Below, one piece after another: positions 1 through 11,578 of a stretch of DNA of 64,000 nucleotides. Positions within the stretch are counted from its first letter, which is position 1, and each line of letters opens with the position of its first letter. The translations under genes and the position numbers were made by a program. The notes under the pieces were generated by a model that saw only the letters and a program-made list of their open reading frames with translations, searched no databases and was not told the DNA's origin. This DNA comes from Antitrichia curtipendula (Eukaryota; Streptophyta; Bryopsida; Hypnales; Leucodontaceae). The stretch lies in contig OX579637.1 in assembly GCA_951230915.1 (NCBI GenBank), forward strand, positions 27,094,001 through 27,158,000. The letters run 5' to 3'.

Positions 1-699
1 TTTTGTGGCCGGTAGTCTGCTGTGAAATTCAAGGTTCTATTTTTCTTAGCTTCCTACTTGTTTTAAATTGCAATGTTCATTGCACCTTCCCTAAACTTGC
101 TGATTGGGGGGGCGGATTATATGATTTGTGCAAATGGCTTGTGAAATTGGAATCTACAAGTGGGTGAATGTTGTAAATGTTTGTGGGTGTATCTATAAAT
201 GCATGATGAATGAGTTCATTTTGTAGGATTTTAGAGCAAGCGTGGAAGCAATGCCCAAATTGGGATACAAACAGGGTTGGATGTGTGAATGATGAAATGG
301 AAGTAAAAAATTAATTACCTAAGTTGAGGTGGTGCATGCCTTACGTTGAATTCTATGAACTTAAGTGGGGTCAAAATAGGAGACCTATGTAAATGTGAAT
401 TTCAGTCTTGGTAAGAATGATTTGTGTCATGTGAACATTTTTTAGGACTCTATTTGGCCATTTTGGATCCAAATTGGGAGTTTTGGAGGAGGCTTTTGGT
501 CTAGGAGGTTACCCTACATCTTAGACATGGATTAGGATGATTTTTGGAGTGTTAGGGTATGTTTTTAATGATGTTAGGTAGGCTGCCTTGATATTGCATT
601 AGAATTTTAGACAATTTGGAGTGTGATAAATTAGGAGTCCATTGCTTGGAGGCTAAATAGTTTAGTGGTCCTATACACTCCCCTTGGCCAAACTCTAGG
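1..699. other. no gene seen
   Basis: AT-rich stretch without a usable reading frame on either strand. It adjoins the 3' end of the minus-strand gypsy relic and may be more of that element, but no motif supports this. Confidence 0.4.
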
Positions 700-2647
700 G
701 GTGGTTTTTGATACGACGATAAAAATCACTCATAAACTGGTGGGAGAATATCTTCCTCATCCATAAAATCCTCAATACCATGGGCTAGTGTACCATCTAT
801 CTCAAGATCATATACGGGCTCTGATTCTACCTCATCTAACAATGTCATGCAACCAAAATATGGATTTGGTGGCTCATCTACTACCCTTGTAGTGGTGGTT
901 AAGTTGATCGCATCAGCTCTACGAGTCTTGTGGTCTTCAAGATGTTCTTGAAGTCATGTGGTAAATTCCACATCCTCCTCCTAGTCATAAAGTCCGAGGC
1001 CTGAATTTTTTATTGGCCTATTCAATGGGTTTTTCTCTTTGGAATGCAATACCTCCACATTCTCTATACTAGACTCCCTTGTGATTTTGGGATTTTTCTA
1101 AACTAATGAATTGGTGAAAGTATTCCGAGAGCCAACGATGACCTCCATCTGGTTGTCTAATGGACCAAATGCTAATGAAAACTTGCCAATGGACCCATGT
1201 TTGGAGGCATTAGCTCTTCTCAGTCAGTACCGTACTAGAAAAAAGGATAGGTAGTCTTGGTTGTCATCAACTTCAACACTTGAAATGTCAAACTATAGAT
1301 TTTTCCCTTGGCCTCCATCTAGAAGTTGATAGTTTGACCAAGGGAGCTGACAAGGCATTGGTCTATCACATTCACCGCATATGGTGATGGGTTGGTGACT
1401 TTCAACCCTAAGCTTTCTATTGTAGAAAGTAGCATAATGTTTATGCTGCTATCATTATCTATCAACATCTTTGGGATCACTTTGTCTAAAATAGATACAT
1501 CAAATTCTAATGTCTCATCATCCATTAAGTCACTAGAATAGATCATAGCGATCATCATCATAGGTGATGACAATCTGGGCCTCTTTGAGGCCTCTTATAT
1601 TTTTTAGTGCAATGATTGCCTTAGTAGTTTTCAAAAATTATCTTGGTTTCTACCCAACAAATATTGGGTCCAATCAAATACATCTGGCCACATGTACAGC
1701 ATTTTCCTTGTCAATTTGTCCTACATGTTGGGCTGCTACTTGGGCCATGGCTAGAGTTCCAATAACCAAATTCAAAATCTCCCTCATTATATTTTGTTTA
1801 TTGAAACCTTGGATGAAGTAGAACCTGATGATCTCATCCATAAAATGATTTCCCATACTTTTTAATAACTATGTTAAGATGGCGGATGTAATCTAAGATT
1901 TTGTTAGTGGGACCTTAGCACTTTCCCATAAGTGCTATCAAAGCACTTTGTTGCCCAATCTTGGATCAAAATTGCCTAAGAAAGACCGTTTGTAAGGTTG
2001 ACTACATGGCAAATGTCTTAAGGGCATGCAATTGGTACCAGTCATATGCTTGTCCTTCTAATGTGGTTGAAAACCATACAAGTCTACAAGTTCCTTTGGA
2101 GATTACATGTGTCACAAAGGATTTGATGTACCGCTACTTGTATCCCAAAAGATCCTTGTGGGCCAATTCTAAAATTTTAGGAGGTGCAGAGGCATTTTCC
2201 AAGGTGCCATTCTTCAAGGCATGACTATACGTAAACTCGGGGTGCCATCATGGCATCCATCGGGTTTGGATCTATCATAGGTGGAGGTGGATTTACCACC
2301 TCTTCCCTAGTTATATGATCTCCTATTCTAACTATCAAAGTGGGATATTCTTCTTCTAAGTCTTCTTCTACCAAGTGAAGTTCTACAATTGGATCTATAT
2401 TGTTGTCCTTATCGATATGCTCTTCTATTCTAACTACAATGACAAGGTATTCTATCCTAAATCCTACATCTATTAATGGTGGATCTTCATTCAATGGTGG
2501 TGATATCTCTTTGTAAGTGGAAGTTGGGTTTAGAGACCTCTTTCTATTAGTTCCTCTGTCTCTACTTGTAGAAGACTGTCGGCTACGGGTTTGTAACCAG
2601 TTAGTCACCATTTGGGATGTATTACCCTTATAATTTTTGGGGTTCAT
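700..2647 (-). pseudogene. Ty3/gypsy-type gag-protease relic
   Basis: Decayed fragment of an LTR retrotransposon polyprotein read on the minus strand. Near 2090-2030 the frame contains LEGQAYDWY followed by FLRQF, the pattern of the retrotransposon Gag core (TL-G-A--WY, then F---F). Further downstream, at about 1470-1415, the text IDNDSSINIMLLS followed by LGL matches the protease-like domain of plant gypsy elements, where D-S/G-S-x-N-I-M is typical. The 2647-2225 stretch is the likely N-terminal part, rich in Pro, Glu and Arg. Many stops and frame changes separate the pieces, and no reverse transcriptase or integrase is visible, so the relic is truncated after the protease. What is seen are the motifs; assignment to Ty3/gypsy is by family resemblance. 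Confidence 0.7.
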
Positions 2648-2705
2648 TTTTTGCTATTCCCAAGTTTGGCTGCAAATTGTGAATCTAAATATTGCTAACC
2701 AATTT

Positions 2706-3063
2706 AACACCATATTCATTAAAATGAGAGATTGGAGACCTCTCAAAATAATCATGCTGATCTCGATCTAAAACATTAGTTTCCATTAAAATGAGATTTT
2801 TGATCTGAATTGATATAAAACCTTTCAAATTTGACCTAATATTGAAAGGTTTTCTGTCAATTTAACTCAATTCGAGTTAAATTCACAAAAAATCTTTCAT
2901 ATTGACCTAAAATTGAAAGATTTTTTGTTAATTTAACTCAAATCAAGTTAAATTGACAGAAAACCTTTAAATTTCAGCTAAATTGACATAAAACCTTTAG
3001 TTGATTTTTTTTAAATAACCTCTCATTTCAATGGAAAACTCCCATTTTAATGAATATGGTGTT
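2706..3063. mobile_element. Foldback/MITE with 25-bp inverted ends
   Basis: A 358-bp AT-rich unit bounded by inverted repeats that begin AACACCATATTCATTAAAAT and differ by one base over 25 bp. It is flanked by ATTT on both sides (2702-2705 and 3064-3067), a possible 4-bp target duplication. Inside are several smaller hairpins built from AAACCTTTCAA/TTGAAAGGTTT, AAATCTTTCA/TGAAAGATTT and palindromic TTAACTC-GAGTTAA words. There is no coding capacity. Its superfamily is not clear from the ends. Confidence 0.75.
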
Positions 3064-3340
3064 ATTTCTTCATTCATGGAATGAGGAAGTTCTAATGTAG
3101 CTCATGGGTTCCCCATACTAATTCTAATCAACAATTCCTACTCATGGTCTAAAGGTTTTCAATCTATGAGCCTTTTTGATCTATGAAATACAATCATGTC
3201 CTACTCATGCTAGTAGTGCATATTCTAACCGCTCAATCCTATGGTTCATTGTTTTTGCCAATTTGATAAATGAAAGTCTTAGAGAGGATCATTATAAATC
3301 CTAATCCTAGCATGTGAGACCTAGACTCAAATAACAACTC

Positions 3341-3469
3341 TGTATAATCATATGGAATGAACGTCTCTAGGATTTTTACCTTGAATTCTGGAGGACAATA
3401 CTATGTCCAAGTCCAAGAAGTTCATTATAATATCCTAGTCTAAGAAGTTCATTCCATATGATTATACAA
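3341..3469. repeat. 22-bp perfect inverted repeat
   Basis: Arms at 3341-3362 (TGTATAATCATATGGAATGA plus AC) and 3448-3469 are exact reverse complements, separated by 85 bp. The spacer also contains a partial direct copy of the right arm (AAGAAGTTCATT occurs twice). It could be a small foldback element or the remains of one. No target duplication was found. Confidence 0.7.
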
Positions 3470-5470
3470 GTGAGGAAAAAAATGGCAGCCTTGTTTCAAA
3501 CCCGTTTGTACACCAATTTCTCCTAAGTTAAAACTAACTTACTATCAAAGCATGGGAGGGTCAAAGCCTTTGACTAGCTTCGCTGACTTGCATGGTAAGT
3601 ACAGAATAAATGAGGTGATCATCGGCATTGGAGAATGTATCCCTACAATGAATCAAAGCAAACCCGCACATCTTTTAGGCTTATCCATCTTGGCTTGACG
3701 TTGTTTTTTGACATCGAGATGTCCGTCAACAATAGTTCGGACGCATCCAAATGTATTTGAATCGCGATTAGATGTCGGCGCAACATCCAAAATTGAGGTT
3801 CATGTTTGACTTTTTCCTTACCCTAGGATAAAAAATCCTGATGCAGTTTGTCAAGTTTGTCCACTTGCTCGTTCAAGCGAAGGGCGGGCCATCGATTGCA
3901 CAAACAATCTTTAGAAGAAATGTCTAATCTGTCAATTGGATGGGCTTAACATTGAGCGGACACAATGCCGTTGACTAGATAGATTGGTCTTCAACAAAAA
4001 AATTAGTCTGTTGGTTGGACAGTATCAACGTCCATTTCGCCTAGTAGACAATCGTTTTGATAAAGAGATGGTATTGGTGTCTAATTGGTGGTTTGGACAA
4101 AAAAATCCATCTGGTAGACATCTAATCCGTCAATTGCTATATATGATAGTTTGTTTAGAGCAACGCAAAGTACCAACTTTCCTAATTAATTAATGATTGT
4201 TTTTACCATGTAGACAAGAGACTTGGAAAACATACTAGAAAACAACATCACTATAAGCTATAGAGTTTCATGTGTGTGATTAGAAAAAAATAGCTTTTTT
4301 TTGTGGTAGAGAGTTCACTGTATTAGAAAAATGATATGCTTGTCACCTAGGAAACAATTGAAAATCCTAAATTCTCCAAATAAGATATTAATGAACTATA
4401 TGCTATAAGCCTAGAACTCTATAAAAAATTTTGACGGCACACTGGCCATAGTGAATTTTTTGAGTGTCGAGCAACTTTAATTGCATAGTGTTAGGATCGG
4501 TTGCATTGTGGTTTCTTACACTTGCCTAATTGTCATCAAGTCTTGGTGGTGGGACTACTTGATCCACTCTAAAATTACTATCTCTTGGAATCTCAACATC
4601 TTCTTCTTTACTTTCATCCAAAGATTTGTCACTGTTGGATGCAGACTTAGCGCTCTCCTCTAATTCATGGTTGCATCAATTTCCAACATAACATTCAAGA
4701 AAAGAGATTGTCTTCAAGGAGCATCACCATGTTGCATCCATAACACCATTTGTGCTTGGTCCCCGTATGTTAACTTTGTTGACAATTAAAACAAAGCATT
4801 TGGTTGCCACATCCCTCTATATATTTTTTTTCCATTTTCTTTTTTTGAAGTCGTGTTGGGTGGCTATTGTTCTTGTAGACACTTGGATCCAATTGTAGGT
4901 TGGACACCTTGCTGTTGAATGAAACAGTAGTGGAGCACCATGTTCCTTGTAAGTGCCAATGATGCCAATTGTATACCAATCAAAGGGAAAACTTTGAAGT
5001 TTAGGGTCTTGACAAAAAAAGGGACCTTTAATGAACCTCAATTGAGCTAAACATTCCAGACTCTTAATAGTCACCAAAATTCATTTGAGATTGACGGCAC
5101 ATGTTCAATTATTGATTCAACATAGAATCCAATGGCTCAAGAGGATCCATCTTGCCGAGTTATACTCACGCATTTTGCTTGTGTTGAGTTCACCTTCTCT
5201 TAATTCCTTGTTCAAACATTTGTTTCAACCACCTTGTCTTCATTGTGCAATTTAACATCCCTTTTGATTCCTAGTGTTAGCATTGTTTTTCAATGCCTTC
5301 TATTCAACGGACAGTCTTATATTCTTATTGGTCTTATCCTATACAATAGCTTTTTGTTTTACACTTGTTGAGCTTGTAGGTGCTACAACATGATCATCTT
5401 CATTTCCAATGGATACATCCTCAACTACATTCCAGATTTGAAGACTTTGCCTAGATCTTTCATCTCCACT
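3470..5470. other. no gene seen
   Basis: Low-GC sequence with only short chance frames. The right part, from about 5.0 kb, may belong to the 3' flank of the decayed hAT transposase, but no motif supports this. Confidence 0.4.
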
Positions 5471-5479
5471 ATGGTCACT

Positions 5480-7800
5480 ATATTTGTGCTCAAGTTTGAA
5501 ATAATTCACATTTTCACGCCTTGCTTCCCTCCGTCCAACTCTACTAAATAGTTCATTTGAATCACCTAAATTGTCATCATCAAGATTAGAAAATACAAAT
5601 CCCTAATCCAATGCGTCTAATCATTTGCTTTAGTCATAGAGTCTTCTGACAACATAATCTCTAGATATACCACTTTATTGGATTTGCGCCACCTCATTCT
5701 CTAAGAGTCTTTCAATTGGTGTAGATGTACACCAACTTCTATCTTTACTTTGACATCAATCTATTGCAGATTTTTCCATAAACAAAGAAGTACATGCTCC
5801 AATTGCATTCACACAAAGAGGTGGAACAAACTTGAGCAAGGATCCGTCTTGCCATTGGTGCTAGGGTACGAGCAATTTTTCCTAGAAGGTCCTAACCTTG
5901 GACCAAGCAAAAGATGTTGTACTTAGAATTCAAGAGAGGACTTGCATACTGTAGATTGCTAGATAACATGTCCCAATGACTGTAGAACACAACATGAGCG
6001 CGGATGACATAATCAATGTGAAGAAAAAAGGCACATGCCGCAAGGAATTGATGTGCTTTTCTATGTTTTTCATCACTAGGTACATTTACCCATGCATAAG
6101 TGCTTGTTATTTAACTCACAAGAGCCATAAGCATGGGTTGCACCATGTACGAGAAGTTTAAACATGTCCTCCAAAAGCCATCTCTTCATACTTTCCTTCT
6201 AATAAAAGCTACTGCCCACCTTGTCATTGCTTTTGATAGTTTGCAGATGTTTTCATGCCACTCAAGGTCCACAATAGTCTATTCTATTACTTGCCAAACC
6301 TCTACCAACCACTCAATCATCAAAAATTTGATTGCAAAACATGTCTTGTTTGGGTTTTTCAATATCAAGTTTGACAAATGGCAATGGAAGATGGCAAGTG
6401 ACATGTGCAAATGAATTTCACTATCTTCTTTGTATATTTGACCATCTTTTTGATCCAATCTTCTTTAGGAGAATCCTCCAGTAAGAAATTCAAAGCATGT
6501 GCAGAACAACCTTAAAAATATAGATGTGGGAAGCAAGCAATTATCAAGTAGTTCACAACGTGCATGTTGGGAGTGTTGTCCGTGCATACCTGTACAACGT
6601 TTTGCGAGCCAACCATATCAATCATTAGATGATTTTTTGGAGGTCTGGAGGGCCGTTTCGGGCCTGTTCCCGGCGCTGTTCCCTTGGCAGCAAAAGAATG
6701 GCCGCTGTCAGAATTTATTTATTTTTGAAAAAAAAAAAAATCCTAAAATTGAAAAACAAGATGAACAAATTTTTATTTTATTTTTTTGAATTTTTTTTGT
6801 ATGACGTGGCAGTCGCTTGGCCATGTCACGCAGCTGCTGCGGCGCAGTTCCAGACAGTTTCAAAGTCTGGGAACCCTGGGAAACTCACAGCCTTCCACAA
6901 GGGCTAAATAACATGTAATGGTATTCAATCAAATGGGCTACCACATAGACAAAGTCTTTGTATTCCCTTGTATTGTCAATGGACTTGATAAACACCTCTC
7001 TAGTGGTACAAGCCAACATCACATTCATCAAGGGTTGGTGCATCACATTGTTCTGTTTATTAGAGCAAATTGTCACTTTGTACTTGTGGATTGAGCCTTT
7101 TGTCTTCTATGATACCAAGATCACCACCTCTTCCCTTGAAGGTTTCAACAACTTTGTATGCACCATATGGTATGCGAAAGGTGTTTAAAGAACTTTGGAC
7201 TAAAATGCTAATTTCACTACATCCTCAAAGGCAAGATGTTTCACCATGTTGAATAGTGTTTTTGCTTCATAAAAAAATGTAGCCTATTTTTGGTCTAGTA
7301 ATTGCTTCTTTGATGTGTTCATTCCTTCTCAAACCGATAATTGGTGCATTTGATAAGTATGCAAGGAAGCAAGTTTGAGTGCTTCCACGACCAAACTTGA
7401 GAGCTCTATCCACCAATCTATGCTGCATATTTTGATGCTGAGATCAAGGCTTTAAATTGTTTCTTGTTTGGTACTACACCCAATGGTACCATCAAGGGTG
7501 ATGTCATTTCCTACTCCAATCCATTTCTTGATGCAATAGCTATTGGAATATGACTGCTAAAATTGAAGAAACATTGCTTTTAGAGCAGCACTTACCTTGA
7601 GGCAGGATCACACCTTAGAGATGGTAGACCTTTCCATCAATATGTTTCTCAAATAGATTAGCAACCAATCCCCTTGGAAATTTATGGTCCACGCACATGC
7701 CCTACATTCCATTTTTCCATTCGAGTATTCAATACACTATGGATCCTATATCTTTTGAGACCCTTCCATTTGACCTAGTACCGATCTGATAACTAACCTC
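5480..7800 (-). pseudogene. hAT-family transposase pseudogene (DUF659/dimerisation type)
   Basis: Minus-strand relic of a plant hAT transposase, scattered over several frames. In order: a BED-finger-like remnant near 7.7 kb; at 7076-6905 the sequence TTREVFIKSIDN followed by KDFVYVVAHLIE, as in the DUF659 core (SPRG-xFLxSxD...KDAxYL); then MVGSQNVVQVCTDN at about 6620-6580 and CSAHALNFLLEDSPK at about 6510-6470, the next two DUF659 blocks (NVVQVVTDNA and CAAHCLDLMLEDI in relatives). Near 5860-5780, ILAQVCSTSLCVNAIGA recalls the C-terminal dimerisation region, where relatives have SSSxCERNWS. Stops and frameshifts are frequent, so it cannot be functional. The motifs are seen; the family call rests on their order and spacing. 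Confidence 0.7.
6622..6903. mobile_element. Short insertion interrupting the hAT relic
   Basis: The hAT frame stops at about 6905 and resumes at about 6621. The intervening ~280 bp does not belong to it: GC-rich ends flank a T/A-rich centre with a run of 13 A (6729-6741). No clear terminal repeat or target duplication was found, so class is unknown (MITE or SINE-like both possible). Boundaries are approximate. Confidence 0.45.
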
Positions 7801-8860
7801 CACTCTCAATGCCACAAAGAACAAACAAGGTTAGTTTTACTAATGCTGGTGTAGGGCAATGGAGGAAGCACATGTTGCTCACATAGCACGTGCCCTTCAA
7901 ACGGTTTCTTCCTGGACTCCATTCTTGTGCAATGGCAATGCAACAACCAAGTCAGGGGACTAAATAGCAACATGGAAAGGTGTTTTGTCAATCACCCTCC
8001 TTTTGGATGTTGCCGCTATTGTTTGCACCCATAGACAAGGATTGACTTCTACGTGATTGTTTAGGTTGGCAGATTCCACAAACAACCTATAATGAGGTCA
8101 AGGCATTTTGAATCCTAAGGTTTAGGACGGCCTTGAATGGGATCAAAGCAGAGTGACGTGATCATCAAACCAAGGTTGTCTTCTCAAACATCGCAACATG
8201 CAACGTCATGCGACGTTCAATAGTACCTCCGCGATGTTCAACAAAGTCAAACTAATTGTTGACTTTTTCCAAAAAAATCCTCTACTACTTGGCTACTTAG
8301 ATGCCATGTGGCACCTCTGTGGCACATTCATAGGTGCATGCAGGTTTGACGTGGATGGGTAGCTGCTGGTACAAGGTGACCACGGGTACATGCGACCTTG
8401 GATAAAGGCAACCTCGGGTGCAAGACCGCAATAAGGGGCGACTGCGCCTCCAGAAATAGATAAGACAATCGGAGGTTAAATAGGGAGCAAAACCCATGAT
8501 TGCATAGAAGTATTCAGCTGCCTTTCCCAAAGCCATAGTCGCCCTACTCGCAGCCAAGTTCACCTTTCTTGTAGGTAAGGTCGCCCTAAAAATTCTCCAC
8601 CCGTGTTTACCCCAACTATGTATGTAGTTTACTTCCATTCTTCATTGAGGCTTGATGTCTTGTATCCTTTAGTGGATTGTAAGCACAAACCTTGTGTTGA
8701 ATACTCATTACTTCATTACTATTTTTTGGTTTAGGATCACGGCTACCAGAAAGACCAATGATGGCTTACTTCCTCCCGCTGAGACTACATGCACTCTAGG
8801 TAGAACATGAAAGTCGTTTAAAGACAAGACACGAAAGCAAAAGGGCAACACTCATTAAAA
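7800..8860. other. no gene seen
   Basis: Mixed-composition DNA with only short chance frames. A minus-strand frame of 113 codons at 8638-8297 has no recognisable feature and no neighbouring exon, so it is not called as a gene. Confidence 0.4.
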
Positions 8861-8864
8861 GCCA

Positions 8865-9266
8865 TTGCAGGTATTCAATAGCGAAAACCACATTATTTTT
8901 AAAGGGTGGAAGGACGAGTCAATGCCATGGACTATATTAACCTGTGAAGATTTTGTTGAATGGTGCCACATTAGCAAGATGTTTTCAACGTGGCGCCATT
9001 ATTACAATCGCCACACCAACAAGGCGAACTTGAAGAATTGTAAAAATCCAGCTTTCATTCAAAAGTGTGTGGAATTGTGGCAAGTTTTCTACAAAATCCC
9101 TTGTGTGGAGAGGAATGAGGTCCTTCTCTTCATTGCCAAAGGAACATACATTGAAGTAGCCCTACAAAAGGAAGTCGACTGGACCACAATTAAGGAAACT
9201 TGTTGCAATCAGAATTTTTGGTTTCTTTTTGTTTACCTAGAATATGGGACGGAAACTAGCAACTAA
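8865..9266 (+). pseudogene. Unrecognised ORF, 5' part of a gene split by element A
   Basis: A 133-codon frame rich in Trp, Cys and Lys (for example DFVEWCHISKMFSTWRHYYN and CVELWQVFYKIP) that does not look like chance. I do not recognise the family. It ends close to where element A begins, and a second block of plus-strand coding-like sequence (14040-15277) resumes just past A. I infer that both are parts of one host or element gene interrupted by A. The last ~15 codons (from about 9215) probably already read into A. No promoter or intron signal is obvious. Alternative: two unrelated relics. Confidence 0.4.
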
Positions 9267-9470
9267 TATCCAGATTCAATTTAGAAACAAGAGAGGACTA
9301 AAAATAAACAAAAACATTAAAGTAACAGAAAAGCTGGATCTGATCCAGTCTGTGCACTAATACTCAGGAACGAAACCGTATCTGGAGTGATCAAGGATCG
9401 AATTAGGGTTAGACCCGAATATTAGGATTGGACTGGAAAAAGTCATCATGATTAGTCTGAGTCCAGAAAC

Positions 9471-9480
9471 TATATAAGGC
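9471..9480 (+). promoter_or_regulatory. Candidate TATA box of element A
   Basis: TATATAAGGC lies about 285 bp upstream of the first ATG (9756) of the A ORF, in a plausible core-promoter setting. Element B has a different sequence (CTACTTAAGG) at the corresponding place. Function is inferred only from the match to the TATA consensus. Confidence 0.35.
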
Positions 9481-9755
9481 CTGGACCATTCTAGTTGTGC
9501 CCCTTTTCCAAACTCTATTTGGTGAGACCATTTTCTTTGCGCTCCTCGTTTTTCAGCTCGTCGTCTTGGTTTTCTACGAATGTGTGAGTGTGCGGAAGGG
9601 GGACGCGTATTAGAAGTGTGCTGCAGGGTAGATTTCTGTGCACACGCCAACTTCTATATTTTTTTTGGTTGAGATCGATGTGAGAAAGTGAGAACAGGAC
9701 ATGCAGCTAGGAGTGGGTGAGGTAGAATCGGAAAGGATCCGTCTAGGTCTAGTTT

Positions 9756-11333
9756 GTGTCCATGCCGCAACTTCGAAAGCATAGAGCGGGGGTGTCCACT
9801 TCTACCACAGTTCTAGTTAAGCTCCGGAAGGTAATTCCGGTCCTTCCTCCTACGGAAGAAGAGATGGAGCTACTCAAGGTGGATCTCACCGGGATGGGAT
9901 GCCACGGGTTTTTAGATAAACCCTGGGGGTTTAGAGATGAGTAGATGGTGAGGGAGATACTCAGAAAGTTGTCAAATCAATTTGACAACACTCTCTGAGG
10001 TGTTCCGGCCGACTGGACGGAAGAAATATGGAGAGTAGTATACAAATTCCGGTTAGGAGGTCAAGGGATGGCCAACCGGAAGGACGAGTACATTCGGGGC
10101 AAGTTTCGAGGAGTAGTGAACCCAAAGGACGGATACGCACTGGAGGATTGCGTGGATGATCGGCACCGAAACCTGCTCCAGTTCCTCATCCCAATCCTGC
10201 ATCCGGAGAAGCCGATGAGGGTGACGATAACCCTTGGCAACACAATTTTTGGGGCCCTGAGCGGAGATCGGAAAGCAGACTGGGCCCGGATCCTGTTCGA
10301 TCTGGTGTCCCAGCTCTCCACAAGGATTGGAAGGAGTAGGCCGACACCTTTGTGTCCCTACCTCTTCCACCTTTACAAACATCACCAACTCCTGACAGAT
10401 ATGGAGGAGAAGGAGTGGAAGACTCATGAAACTCTCTTAAAGTACGGAGAATCAAAAACGGATGACGAGGTCGAGGAAGGAATCGGATCCGAGACAGAAG
10501 AAAAAGAAGGGACCGAGAGGTCGAACAAATGGGAAATGACCACATCTCCTCATGGGAGAGGATTGCTGCAAGGGGACAAGTCTACTTAGGACAAGGGACC
10601 GGAAGTGGAGAAGCCAGCCCCTGAGAAGACGACTCCGTTCGAGCAACTGATCGGAATCCTCTGCAACATACGAGGGGACTGGAAGTTAAAGAAGAGGATG
10701 CTTTCTAAGATCATAAAGCTGGTGCATGCATCTCTGGACTTCAAGTTACCGGCGAAGGTGGTGGATTGCATCACCAGTCCGGCCGAGATCCGGAAGCAGG
10801 AAGCGGAGATTCGGCGACTTCAAGAAGAAGTCAACATATTGAAGGCAAAAGTTTCCACTTTCAAGGAGGACATGGCTGCCACACAAGAAATGGCGGATGA
10901 GACGCAGAAGGTAGCGGAAGCGGTGAAGGCCACTTTTGGTGAAATCGAAACCGCCGCCGTCAAGGCAAAGTTATTTGACAAGAAGGTCTTGGAGGATAAG
11001 AAATTATCTGGTTCCCGGACAATTCGGATCCTGACGGACTTCTCCAAACAGGTCGAGGCGTTGATGGTCAAGGCGCGAGAAGCAGCCAACCGGATGGAGG
11101 AGTGTGCGCAAAAATTGACCGGATCTATGAGGATCCACTTGTTGGACATCTCTATGCCGGAGTCATTTCCGGATGGGGCGGAAACAAGAGAAGGAAAGGA
11201 TCAGACTCCTCAAACGAAGAAGAGTCAACCTTCCCAGACTGCGCCAATCAACCTGGATTCTTCACCCGGATCCGATCTACCAAATCTTACAGCCGGGGAG
11301 CAGAACAGGAACTTAACGGATGTCTTTGAGTAG
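9756..11333 (+). pseudogene. Element A ORF, unknown coiled-coil protein (broken)
   Basis: One continuous 526-codon plus-strand frame with three nonsense codons (TAG at 9942-9944, TGA near 10000, TAG at 10587-10589). The N-terminal third is a globular domain of unknown function with the blocks DWTEEIWRVVYKFR, YIRGKF, DDRHRNLLQFLIPIL and HPEKPMRVTITLGNTIF. An acidic stretch follows, then a coiled coil (about 10780-11120, IRRLQEEVNILKAKV) and a Pro/Ser-rich tail. The same order is found in B at 22501-24447. This resembles gag-like or accessory proteins of non-autonomous plant elements in layout, but I do not recognise the family. One nonsense codon (TGA near 10000) aligns with Arg in B, suggesting CGA to TGA decay. 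Confidence 0.6.
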
Positions 11334-11578
11334 TTGGAACCGGAGCCTAAGAGTCCTTCGCTGGGACGTGGAGTTGCCTTGTAGGTAGGAGATTTTTATA
11401 AAGTAGGATAGGACGGGATTGGATCCAGATTTATAATCCAATCCGATAGTGTTAGGATGGACTGGAAGATAGGATCCGGAAAAAGATTGACTTTTACAGG
11501 CACTTTTGCCTTTTTGTATTTTTGGAAAGTTTTACAATTGTATATAATTCAGTCCCTGTGCTAGGGACTGGAAGTCTT

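Noticed and set aside
8297..8638. 113-codon minus-strand ORF
   Set aside because: No motif, no neighbouring exon on this strand, and no recognisable relative; probably chance.
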